Assembly: GCA_002378605.1 (NCBI GenBank)
Contig: DFSK01000038.1
Span: 22,748 to 49,762 of the forward strand
Origin: Alphaproteobacteria bacterium UBA3439
GTDB lineage: Bacteria > Pseudomonadota > Alphaproteobacteria > Puniceispirillales > Puniceispirillaceae
Reading direction: 5' to 3'
DNA: 27,015 nt
The number at the start of each line of letters is the position of its first letter. The first letter of the stretch is position 1. Below, piece after piece: positions 9,327 through 17,151 of this stretch. A program made the translations under genes and the position numbers. The notes below the pieces were generated by a model. That model was given only the letters and a program-made list of their open reading frames with translations, had not been told where the DNA came from and ran no database searches.

Positions 9327-10388
9327 TTAAGCGACCTTAAAAAAAGGCGCCTCGAACCGGTTTGCATCAAGCCGCTCATTCACAATGGCTACCGTTTCAT
9401 CAAGCAGATCATTCTGCATGCCGATGCTCGCGGCAATCCGCTGGACAAGAAGGTCGACGCGTTCAATGGTCTTGGCGCCGCCATCAATCGCCCGTGCGGC
9501 TGAAGACGGCTTTAACAGGCTGCTGGCAGCATTTGCATATTTTTCAAATGGCACCTGATCAGCCGCATTCGCGCCAAGCGCCCGCGCCAATTCGTCAACC
9601 CACGCATACATATCAGCCGACGCTGCAAGATCGCCATGAACAGCATCGCGAATTGCCCGCACGCCGTCACGCTGTACGCATTGGTAATTGCCGGTCAAAA
9701 GCATGCTCCATTTCGCCATTGGCACAAACAGGCTGTCATAGATACGCAGCTTTACTGGCACATCCTTGCCATCAACGGTAACCGCGGCAATATCGGATTC
9801 AAGCTGCCGAAGCATTGCATTATGTGCCGGATCAGCAAAAACCGCTGCCTTGAAGTTGGTTGGCAGGCCAACATGAAGAATATTGGTGCCCTCTTCAGGT
9901 GGACGGAAGGCCTGTGGATCAGGGCTGCAAAGTGACATCAGACCTGGCTCGAAATCAGCCCATACCGACGCATCATCATAGCACATCTCAAGCGGCGCCT
10001 TGGCTAGCGCATCGATACGGCGCAGAAAGGGCAAAGGCGGCATATTCATGATCGACAAACACGGCTTGCGGCTGGCGGCAATACGCTGCATCAGATCACG
10101 AACCTGCGGCTCGGAATATTGTGGCTCCTGCATGGCAAGGCTGATCATGTCGTAATCCTCAGGCCGCGCATCGGCCGGCGTAACCGCATCAAGCGTTCCA
10201 GCAAGATCATGTGACCGAAAAGCCCGATGGCTATCTTCATCACGCAATTTGATCCGCACCTCAGTGCCTTCTTCATTAATCAGCGCGGCTGACTTGCTGC
10301 GACAAATCAACGTGACGTCATGGCCAGCCATCAATAGCTTGGTTGATAGAAGTGAGCCATATGAGGCTCCTAGGATCAAAATTTTCAT
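9327..10388 (-). CDS. Ketopantoate-reductase-family protein; candidate oxalyl-CoA reductase (PanE2-like)
   Basis: A 353-residue NAD(P)-dependent reductase of the PanE/ApbA fold. The Rossmann start is MKILILGASYGSLLSTKLL, with CRSKSAALINEEG as the cofactor-specificity loop. The C-terminal helical domain carries AKWSMLLTGNYQCV, with Lys226 and Asn234 matching E. coli PanE Lys176 and Asn184; the Asn180 position is Leu230. Glu309 in KTIERVD matches Glu256. The usual QNG segment is replaced by IMNMPPLPFLRRI at 113-125. It is longer than true PanE (about 300 residues) and changed at substrate positions, so ketopantoate is doubtful. In Methylobacterium extorquens an enzyme annotated this way (PanE2) reduces oxalyl-CoA to glyoxylate, and the oxc-frc setting suggests the same here; this is inference. 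GGGGAGA precedes the ATG. Confidence 0.8.
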   Translation of the reverse strand: MKILILGASYGSLLSTKLLMAGHDVTLICRSKSAALINEEGTEVRIKLRDEDSHRAFRSHDLAGTLDAVTPADARPEDYDMISLAMQEPQYSEPQVRDLMQRIAASRKPCLSIMNMPPLPFLRRIDALAKAPLEMCYDDASVWADFEPGLMSLCSPDPQAFRPPEEGTNILHVGLPTNFKAAVFADPAHNAMLRQLESDIAAVTVDGKDVPVKLRIYDSLFVPMAKWSMLLTGNYQCVQRDGVRAIRDAVHGDLAASADMYAWVDELARALGANAADQVPFEKYANAASSLLKPSSAARAIDGGAKTIERVDLLVQRIAASIGMQNDLLDETVAIVNERLDANRFEAPFFKVA

Positions 10389-10511
10389 GGTTCGAATCTC
10401 CCCTTCATTCTAGCATTATACCGAACGCTTAAATGGTCATAGCGGCCGGTTTCCGCCTTACCTTTTTCAGGTTTAACGAATCAAATAAAGAATCAAAAGG
10501 AAAATAGTGAA

Positions 10512-10547
10512 AAAATGAAAATTGTAAAATTTTTACATTTTCATTTT
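10512..10547. repeat. AT-rich inverted repeat
   Basis: AAAATGAAAA-T-TGTAAAA, then one T, then TTTTACA-TTTTCATTTT. It is a 17-bp dyad with one bulged base and almost no loop. It lies upstream of the PanE-like gene and just past the formate dehydrogenase terminator. It could be an operator, a weak second terminator or a cruciform site. Confidence 0.5.
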
Positions 10548-10565
10548 ACTGTGGCGCAATACCAA

Positions 10566-10607
10566 ACAAAAAACCCGATCACCAGTGCGTGTGATCGGGT
10601 TTTTTGT
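10566..10607 (-). terminator. Strong terminator after formate dehydrogenase alpha gene
   Basis: A 17-bp perfect stem, with arms at 10566-10582 and 10591-10607 and CCCGATCAC against GTGATCGGG at the core. The loop has 8 bases, and A6/T6 tracts on both sides make it active in either direction. It lies 37 bases past the fdhA stop. Confidence 0.93.
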
Positions 10608-10643
10608 TTTTTGAACAATATCAGATGATATGGATCTAATCGT

Positions 10644-13427
10644 CTATTCGGCGGCAATTCCCACCGAGGCGGCGACGCGGCAAGCAGCGAATTTGAACTC
10701 GGGTATCTTGCCGAATGGATCAACAACCGGATTGGTCAAAATATTCGCTGCGGCTTCGACATAAGCAAATGGCACAAAGACCATATCTTCGGCAACCGCA
10801 CGATCGGCACGCGCCATGATCGAAATTGAGCCGCGCCGCGTTTCAATCGTCACCATGTCACCAGCCTCGACACCCAATCGGCGAAGCGTACGCGGATGAA
10901 GTGAGGCATTCGCCTGCGGTTCAACCGCATCAAGAACAGTGGCACGGCGCGTCATTGATCCGGTATGCCAATGTTCTAGCTGGCGACCCGTCGTCAAAAT
11001 CATCGGATAATCTGTATCCGGTGTTTCAGCTGGTGCGATAATGCTGGCAGGGGTGAATTTGGCCCGGCCCTCGGCCCGCGGGAAACCATCGCCAAACACG
11101 ATAGGCTGCCCCGGATCAGTCTCATCCAGTGATGGATAGGTGACAACATTTTCGGCAGCCAAACGATCCCATGAGATATTATCGAGTGATTTCATCGATA
11201 GTTTCATTTCGGCAAACACTTCGCGCGGATGCGTATAGGCCCAATCGAGACCAATGCGCTTGGCAAGCTCAACCGTAATCCACCAATCTTCGCGGGCGTC
11301 ACCTGGCGGTGCAATTGCCGGACGACCCATTTGAACCTGACGGTTTGTATTGGTCACGGTTCCGGTTTTTTCTGCCCATGCCGATGCTGGCAAAACCACA
11401 TCAGCATAATTGGCGGTTTCAGTCAGGAAGATATCCTGCACAACCAAATGATCCAGCTTGGCAAGCGCCGCACGCGCATGATCGGCATCAGGATCGGACA
11501 TTGCCGGATTTTCACCAAGAACATACATCGAGGTGATATCACCATCATGAATCGCATCCATGATTTCGGTCACGGTGAGGCCTTTTTCTGGCGCAATCGA
11601 GTCTGAATTCCAAATCTCATTAAAGGCCGAACGCACACCATCGTCGGTGACGCTTTGATAATCGGGAAGGAACATCGGGATCAATCCCGCATCAGATGCA
11701 CCTTGAACATTGTTCTGGCCGCGCAGCGGATGCAAACCAGTTCCAGGACGTCCAACTTGCCCACACATCAAAGCCAGCGAAATCAAACAACGTGAATTAT
11801 CGGTTCCGTGGATATGCTGCGATACGCCCATTCCCCAGAAAATCATGGCTGATTTGGCACCGGCAAAATCCCGCGCAACAGCACGAAGCGTTTCAGCATC
11901 AATGCCACAGAATTCAGCCATTTTTTCAGGCGAGAATTCTTTGAGATGCGCCTTCATCGCATCCCAGTTTTCGGTAAAGCTTTCGATATATTGCTGATCA
12001 TAAAGCTGTTCTTCGACAATCACATGCATGATCGCGTTCAGCATTGACACATCCGCACCCGGGCGGAATTGCAGCATGTGCGCGGCATGGCGCTTTAGCC
12101 CCTGCCCGCGTGGATCCATAACAATCAATTTACCGCCGCGTTTGGCAAATTGCTTGAAATAGGTTGCCGCAACCGGATGATTTTCGGTTGGGTTGGCACC
12201 AATAACAATGGCGACATCGGCATTTTCGATTTCGTTAAAGGTTGCCGTTACCGCAGCCGAACCGACATTTTCCAGCAAAGCCGCAACCGATGAGGCATGG
12301 CATAGCCGCGTACAATGATCGACGTTATTATGGCCAAAGCCCTGACGAATCATCTTTTGGAAAAGATAGGCTTCTTCATTCGAACATTTTGCCGATCCGA
12401 AACCGGCGATACGCTTGCCCGAAATATCACGATGCCGGATAAAGCCATTTGCCGCCACATCAAGCGCTTCTTCCCAGCTGGCTTCGCGGAAATGTGTCAG
12501 CGGGTTTGCCGGATCAATATTCAGCCCCTTTGCAGGCGCATCATCACGGCGGATCAATGGCTTGGTCAAACGGTGATCGTGATGAACATAGTCAAAACCG
12601 AACCGGCCCTTTACACAAAGCCGGTTTTCGTTGGCCGGGCCATTCACTCCTTCAACATATTTGATTTCATCATCCTTGATTTTAAAGGACAGCTGACAGC
12701 CAACACCGCAATAAGGGCAAACCGACTGGACTTCGCGATCAAAGTCTTTGCTATCGCCGTGCTGCGCATCATCAAGAACGCTTGCAGGCATCAAGGCACC
12801 GGTTGGACAGGCCTGAACACATTCACCACAGGCAACACAGGTTGATTGCCCCATCGGATCATTCATATCAAAAACGATCTGGGCATCAAGTCCGCGTCCG
12901 GCCATGCCAATCACATCATTCACCTGCACTTCACGACAAGCGCGAACGCAAAGATTACAATGGATACAGGCATCAAGATTCACACTCATCGCCACATGAC
13001 TATCGTCAAGCAGGGGGACATGACAGGCATCGCGCGCCGGAAAACGGCTTTCAGACACGCCATTCAATGCAGCCATGTCCAGAAAATGTGATGACGCATC
13101 ATGCGGTTGGTCAGGTTGATCTGCGGCCAGCAATTCAACCACAAGCGCGCGTGATTTCTCGGCGCGCTCGCTTGCCGTATTCACCACCATGCCATCTTGT
13201 ACTGGCCGGATACAAGAGGCGGCCAAAACGCGCTCACCCTCGATTTCGACCATACAGGCACGGCAATTACCGTCCGAGCGATAGCCCGGCTCGGGTTTGT
13301 GGCACAAATGCGGAATCAAGGTTCCTTGCGCTTGTGCCGCTTCCCAAATGGTAGCGCCTTCTGGCACGGAAATATCCTTGCCATCCAGTTTAATGGTTAC
13401 TGTTTTTTGCGGCGTTGAATCTAGCAT
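10644..13427 (-). CDS. fdhA: NAD-dependent formate dehydrogenase alpha (catalytic, Mo/W-bis-PGD) subunit
   Basis: A 927-residue cytoplasmic subunit that oxidises formate to CO2 and passes electrons to the NAD-reducing subunit encoded just upstream. The N-terminal 2Fe-2S ferredoxin domain has Cys42, 55, 58 and 72. Two 4Fe-4S sets follow: CIHCNLCVRAC (154-164) and CVACGECVQAC (197-207). The molybdopterin domain starts with VCPYCGVGC and the late Cys271 (third 4Fe-4S). The metal ligand is Cys376 followed by His377 in DHCTRLCHASS. A C-terminal molydopterin-binding domain is present (LTTGRQLEHWHTGSMTRR). I do not see the Cys3His cluster motif of NuoG-like proteins between residues 100 and 140; Cys135 is the only Cys there. 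It fits the two-subunit Methylobacterium Fdh1 type. No fdhD/fdsC chaperone gene lies nearby. Spacing to fdhB is 7 bases. Confidence 0.95.
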   Translation of the reverse strand: MLDSTPQKTVTIKLDGKDISVPEGATIWEAAQAQGTLIPHLCHKPEPGYRSDGNCRACMVEIEGERVLAASCIRPVQDGMVVNTASERAEKSRALVVELLAADQPDQPHDASSHFLDMAALNGVSESRFPARDACHVPLLDDSHVAMSVNLDACIHCNLCVRACREVQVNDVIGMAGRGLDAQIVFDMNDPMGQSTCVACGECVQACPTGALMPASVLDDAQHGDSKDFDREVQSVCPYCGVGCQLSFKIKDDEIKYVEGVNGPANENRLCVKGRFGFDYVHHDHRLTKPLIRRDDAPAKGLNIDPANPLTHFREASWEEALDVAANGFIRHRDISGKRIAGFGSAKCSNEEAYLFQKMIRQGFGHNNVDHCTRLCHASSVAALLENVGSAAVTATFNEIENADVAIVIGANPTENHPVAATYFKQFAKRGGKLIVMDPRGQGLKRHAAHMLQFRPGADVSMLNAIMHVIVEEQLYDQQYIESFTENWDAMKAHLKEFSPEKMAEFCGIDAETLRAVARDFAGAKSAMIFWGMGVSQHIHGTDNSRCLISLALMCGQVGRPGTGLHPLRGQNNVQGASDAGLIPMFLPDYQSVTDDGVRSAFNEIWNSDSIAPEKGLTVTEIMDAIHDGDITSMYVLGENPAMSDPDADHARAALAKLDHLVVQDIFLTETANYADVVLPASAWAEKTGTVTNTNRQVQMGRPAIAPPGDAREDWWITVELAKRIGLDWAYTHPREVFAEMKLSMKSLDNISWDRLAAENVVTYPSLDETDPGQPIVFGDGFPRAEGRAKFTPASIIAPAETPDTDYPMILTTGRQLEHWHTGSMTRRATVLDAVEPQANASLHPRTLRRLGVEAGDMVTIETRRGSISIMARADRAVAEDMVFVPFAYVEAAANILTNPVVDPFGKIPEFKFAACRVAASVGIAAE

Positions 13428-13434
13428 GGGGGCC

Positions 13435-15126
13435 TCAGCTAACTTCTTCAGAGAAATGTTTCATCGTCAAACGAATAGGATTCGGGGCAGCTTGTCCCAA
13501 TCCGCAGATGGACGCGTCTTGCATCACATCACACAGATCTTGCAACAAAGGCTGATCCCATTTATCGGCTTGCATCAGCTGAACAGCCTTACTGCAGCCG
13601 GCTCGACATGGCGTACATTGGCCACAGCTTTCATCTTCGAAAAAGCGAAGCATATTCAGCGCCGCGTCCCGCACCCGATCATGATCCGACAGCACAACCA
13701 CAGCGGCCGATCCAATAAAGGTGCCAAGCGGTTGCAATGTATCAAAATCAAGCGGAACGTCATTCAGACTGGCAGGCAAAAGGCCAGATGATGGCCCGCC
13801 TGGCTGATAGGCCTTGAAAACATGACCTTCGGCCATGCCGCCAGCTGCCTCAATAATATCGGTAATGGTTGAACCGGCTGGCAAAAGATGCACACCCGGA
13901 TTTGCCACACGGCCAGAAACTGAATAGCTGCGAAGCCCTGTCCGCCCGTTCTTTTCAACCGAAGACAGCACCTCTGGCCCTTCACGGCAAATGCGGGTGA
14001 CCCAATGCAGCGTTTCGATATTATGCACCAATGTTGGCCGGTTAAAGATACCCACCTGCGCCACATAGGGCGGACGGTGACGCGGCAAACCACGCTTGCC
14101 TTCAATCGATTCGATCATTGCGCTTTCTTCGCCGCAGATATACGCACCCGCACCGCGACGCAAATCAATATATCCTTTTGAGACCAAACCCGCATCTTCC
14201 AGCCTTGTAATTTCATCAGCCAGAATTTTCAGCACAACCGGATATTCGTCACGCATATAGATAAAGCAGGTATCGGCCTCAACCGCCCACGCCGCAATCA
14301 ACATGCCTTCAAGGAATAAATGCGGCGTCCGCTCAAGGTAATAGCGGTCTTTAAACGTACCCGGTTCGCCCTCATCGCCATTAACGGCAAGATAGCGTGG
14401 CCCGTCAGCAGCCCGCACAAAGCCCCATTTCTTGCCTGATGGAAAGCCTGCCCCACCAAGTCCACGAAGGCCGCTTTGATTCACCAAATCCTGAACAGCC
14501 TGCCAATCACCATTGGCGCGAAGCGATTCAAGCTTGTCATAGCCGCCGGTCGCGCGATAAGCCGCCAAATCCTGATAATCGGTCATATGCGGATGGGTAT
14601 CGTCTGCCGCAATCGCAGCATCAACTTTTTCAGCTGTTGCAAAATCAATGTGATTATGGCCGATTTCCAAAACTGGCGCGGTATCACAGCGCCCCATGCA
14701 AGGCGCGCGCAAAACCCGTACCTTGGCCGGGTCAAGGCCATCTTCAAGCGCTGATTTTAACGCCTGCGCTCCCGCCAATTCACATGACAGCGAATCACAA
14801 ACACGAATGGTCAATGCCGGTGGCGGCACTTCACCATCTTTAACAACGTCGAAATGCGCGTAAAAAGTAGCAACTTCGTAAACTTCGGTCTGCGCCATAC
14901 GCATTTCATCAGCAAGCGCATTGAGATGCTGCACGCTTAGATGCCCGTATTGATCCTGAATCAGATGCAGGTGCTCGATCAACAAATCCCGCCGCCGCGG
15001 CCGGTCAACCAAAAGCGCCCGAACATCAGCCAAAGCAGCATCATCAACTTGCCGCCCTTTGGGGGTTTTCCGCCCTTTTCCCGGAGCCGATTTCCAAACC
15101 CCAATATCGCCGTCAAAAGTATCCAC
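13435..15126 (-). CDS. fdhB: NAD-dependent formate dehydrogenase beta subunit (fused NuoE-NuoF type)
   Basis: A 563-residue diaphorase subunit that takes electrons from FdhA and reduces NAD. Residues about 30-175 are a NuoE/FdsG-like thioredoxin-fold domain whose 2Fe-2S cysteines are Cys110, Cys115, Cys143 and Cys147. A NuoF/FdsB-like part follows: FMN loop GLRGLGGAGFP (219-229), NVxGDEGEPGTFKDR-like segment at 249-261, and NADH-site region GAGAYICGEESAMIES (325-340). A 4Fe-4S site has CGQCTPC (501-507) plus Cys541. Separate FdsG and FdsB in many bacteria are fused here, as in Methylobacterium Fdh1 beta. The start is GTG with AGGAG 6 bases upstream. Being first in its operon, it is preceded by the TGGTATACCA site. 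Confidence 0.95.
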   Translation of the reverse strand: MDTFDGDIGVWKSAPGKGRKTPKGRQVDDAALADVRALLVDRPRRRDLLIEHLHLIQDQYGHLSVQHLNALADEMRMAQTEVYEVATFYAHFDVVKDGEVPPPALTIRVCDSLSCELAGAQALKSALEDGLDPAKVRVLRAPCMGRCDTAPVLEIGHNHIDFATAEKVDAAIAADDTHPHMTDYQDLAAYRATGGYDKLESLRANGDWQAVQDLVNQSGLRGLGGAGFPSGKKWGFVRAADGPRYLAVNGDEGEPGTFKDRYYLERTPHLFLEGMLIAAWAVEADTCFIYMRDEYPVVLKILADEITRLEDAGLVSKGYIDLRRGAGAYICGEESAMIESIEGKRGLPRHRPPYVAQVGIFNRPTLVHNIETLHWVTRICREGPEVLSSVEKNGRTGLRSYSVSGRVANPGVHLLPAGSTITDIIEAAGGMAEGHVFKAYQPGGPSSGLLPASLNDVPLDFDTLQPLGTFIGSAAVVVLSDHDRVRDAALNMLRFFEDESCGQCTPCRAGCSKAVQLMQADKWDQPLLQDLCDVMQDASICGLGQAAPNPIRLTMKHFSEEVS

Positions 15127-15459
15127 ATAAATCTCCTAATTTGCGACAAAAGTGTCACATTTCGCGCCCGCGCCGTCAAATACATTATTTGGTATACCAG
15201 AAATAAAATCTACAGCAACCAAGCGATTGACGTTTTAAGTTATTGCTGATTTTCTATTTTTTTCATACAGAAACCGACATGTTGTGCCTCGTTCAACGCG
15301 CCGCCAAACAAACCGTCACATGCCATTAATTGACGGATAATGACGGCTGCGTTAACACATAGCCGTTTAAGGCCTTTGCAAAAAGCCCTAATTACGCCGA
15401 AACAATGCAATAATAACCCCCGTTTTATTGATCAGAACCTGCTTCAAAAAGGACCCATC
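15127..15459. promoter_or_regulatory. Divergent fdhB/quinone-oxidoreductase control region
   Basis: A 333-base gap without a supported gene. It holds the TGGTATACCA palindrome (15190-15199). Nearer the plus-strand gene is an inverted CCGTCA (15313-15318)/TGACGG (15331-15336) pair with a further TGACGG at 15341-15346. On the minus strand, TTGCTG, 16 bases, then TATACC could be a promoter overlapping the palindrome; this is weak. Confidence 0.6.
15190..15199. promoter_or_regulatory. Putative GntR operator 3 (TGGTATACCA)
   Basis: Same perfect palindrome as operator 2, with its centre 68.5 bases before the fdhB GTG. That is the same distance as operator 1 to the gntR start. It suggests that formate dehydrogenase belongs to the oxalate regulon. 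Confidence 0.65.
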
Positions 15460-16452
15460 ATGACCCTACCAACGCAAATGACCGTTATTGAAATGCGCGA
15501 GGCTGGTGGCCCCGATGTTCTTGTCACTGGCAAACGCGATGTTCCGCAGCCGCGTGCCGATGAGGTTTTGATCAAAGTTACCGCCGCTGGCGTGAACGGG
15601 CCTGACCTTGTGCAGCGGCGCGGCCATTACCCCCCGCCAAAAGGCGCATCTGACCTATTGGGTCTTGAAGTATCGGGCGAAATTGTCGCCATCGGCGCCG
15701 CGCAAACGCAATGGGCGGTAGGTGACCATGTATGTGCTTTAACCAATGGCGGTGGCTATGCTGAATATGTTGCCGTAACGGCAAGCCATTGCCTGCCGAT
15801 TCCGGCGCATATGTCTGAAATGGATGCAGCTGGTCTTCCCGAGACTTATTTTACCGTCTGGAGCAATGTGTTCTTTCAGCAGCAAATCAAACAAGATGGT
15901 ATTTTTCTTGTTCATGGTGGTGCTGGCGGCATTGGCTCGACGGCGATTCAGCTTGGTGCGGCAATGGGATTGCAGGTTTTCACCACCGCTGATTCGGATG
16001 AGTCCTGCGCCTATTGTGAAGCGCTTGGCGCGAAACAGGCAATTAATTACAAACAGGATGACTTTGTTCCCATTCTGCGCGAGGCAGGTGGCGCCGATAT
16101 CATTCTTGATATTATTGGCGGCGATTATGTGGCGCGCAATATCAAGGCAGCCCATGCCGATGCGCGGATTATCCAGCTTGCCTTCAATCTGGGATCAAAA
16201 ATGGAAATTGATCTGATGCCGGTAATGCTCAAACGCCTCACCCTTACCGGATCAACATTACGATCACGTCCCGAGGCTTTTAAATCGGCAGTGGCCGCAG
16301 ATCTGCAAAAAACCGCATGGCCTTTTTTCGATGCGGCACCGGCACAATTGCGAGCCACCACCTTTACCAGCTTTGATTTGGCTGATGCGGCAAAAGCGCA
16401 TGAACTAATGGAATCGGGAACCCAGCGCGGCAAGATTTTGCTAACGATATAA
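15460..16452 (+). CDS. NAD(P)H:quinone oxidoreductase, PIG3/QOR-type MDR protein
   Basis: A 330-residue zinc-free medium-chain dehydrogenase/reductase. The N-terminal GroES-like domain includes GPDVLVTGKRDVPQP and AAGVNGPDLVQRRGHYPPPKGASDLLGLEVSGEI. The Rossmann motif is VHGGAGGIGSTAIQLG. Zinc-site cysteines are absent, as expected for QOR members. I start at the ATG at 15460 because AAGGA lies 6 bases upstream; the open frame 40 codons before it has no family similarity. Family members reduce quinones or other electrophilic carbonyls with NADPH; the true substrate is unknown. It is divergent from formate dehydrogenase and convergent with otnC, so it is probably its own transcription unit. 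Confidence 0.88.
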   Translation: MTLPTQMTVIEMREAGGPDVLVTGKRDVPQPRADEVLIKVTAAGVNGPDLVQRRGHYPPPKGASDLLGLEVSGEIVAIGAAQTQWAVGDHVCALTNGGGYAEYVAVTASHCLPIPAHMSEMDAAGLPETYFTVWSNVFFQQQIKQDGIFLVHGGAGGIGSTAIQLGAAMGLQVFTTADSDESCAYCEALGAKQAINYKQDDFVPILREAGGADIILDIIGGDYVARNIKAAHADARIIQLAFNLGSKMEIDLMPVMLKRLTLTGSTLRSRPEAFKSAVAADLQKTAWPFFDAAPAQLRATTFTSFDLADAAKAHELMESGTQRGKILLTI

Positions 16453-16506
16453 TCTGGATAATCTGCAAAATCTGGCGGCCCTTGCCTTTCCATCGCAAAA
16501 GCAGCG

Positions 16507-17151
16507 TTAATCCCACTCAACATCAAAATGGGTGACGACGTCACGAATTTGCGCGTCATCAAGCCCGCGTGCTGGCAAACCGCGCAATAAAAGCGCTAGC
16601 CTTGCCGTTTCTTCCAATTCTTCAATCGCATAAACTGCGGCTTCCAGCCCTTTACCCGCCACGACTGGGCCATGATTGGCAAGCATCACCGCGCTGTGTT
16701 TTCCGGCAAGCCCCTTAATGGCATTGGCCACCGCAGAATCACCCGGCCGAAAATAAGGAAGCAGCGCAACCCGACCAAGCCGCATCACCGAATAGGCGGT
16801 CAGGGGCGGTAGAAAATTTGCCGCATCATCAACAGGCAAAATAGACAGCGCCACCGAATGGGTTGCATGAAGATGGACAATGGCCCCGGCTTGCGACCGG
16901 CTGTCATAAAAAGCGGCGTGAAGTGGCATTTCCTTGGTTGGCGGATCACCAGATATCAATTTTCCGGAAGCATCAAAACGGCTTAGCCTTGCCGGATCCA
17001 GCCTGCCAAAGCAACTGTCAGTTGGCGTTACAAGCAGCCCGCCATCTTCACAGCGAACCGAGATATTACCGCTTGACCCAACGGTAAGCCCGCGATCAAA
17101 CATTGATTTTGCCAAATCGCAAATCTGGTCACGAAGCTGGGTTTCAGTCAT
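16507..17151 (-). CDS. otnC: Class II aldolase family; probable 3-oxo-tetronate 4-phosphate decarboxylase
   Basis: A 214-residue class II aldolase/adducin protein. GSSGNISVR at 26-33 is the phosphate-binding loop, Glu74 in KEMPLH is the catalytic acid/base, and zinc ligands are His93 and His95 (VHLHATHS) with His160 (ANHGPVV). It overlaps the kinase gene by four bases (ATGA), with GGGAGG before the ATG, so the two are translationally coupled. In the DUF1537 pathway OtnC decarboxylates 3-oxo-tetronate 4-phosphate to dihydroxyacetone phosphate + CO2; the kinase neighbour makes this the best call. A ribulose- or fuculose-phosphate aldolase is the alternative by fold alone. Confidence 0.87.
   Translation of the reverse strand: MTETQLRDQICDLAKSMFDRGLTVGSSGNISVRCEDGGLLVTPTDSCFGRLDPARLSRFDASGKLISGDPPTKEMPLHAAFYDSRSQAGAIVHLHATHSVALSILPVDDAANFLPPLTAYSVMRLGRVALLPYFRPGDSAVANAIKGLAGKHSAVMLANHGPVVAGKGLEAAVYAIEELEETARLALLLRGLPARGLDDAQIRDVVTHFDVEWD

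Larger units (their letters stand above)
10389..10643. promoter_or_regulatory. Gap between the PanE-like gene start and the fdhA end
   Basis: The gap must contain the PanE-like promoter, reading minus. It holds the formate dehydrogenase terminator at 10566-10607 and an AT-rich dyad at 10512-10547. A degenerate half-match to the GGTATACC motif (ATTATACC, 10415-10422) is also present but not convincing. No gene is seen. Confidence 0.5.

Noticed and set aside
10415..10422. ATTATACC as a fourth GntR operator before the PanE-like gene
   Set aside because: Only six of eight bases match and the left half-site is lost, so the palindrome is gone; the distance of about 30 bases also differs.
12315..12845. 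176-residue open frame opposite fdhA
   Set aside because: Shadow of the conserved molybdopterin domain; no start signal or known motif.
16449..16475. Three AATCTG copies after the quinone oxidoreductase stop
   Set aside because: Short, irregularly spaced and in a convergent gap; no hairpin or T tract, so no function is claimed.
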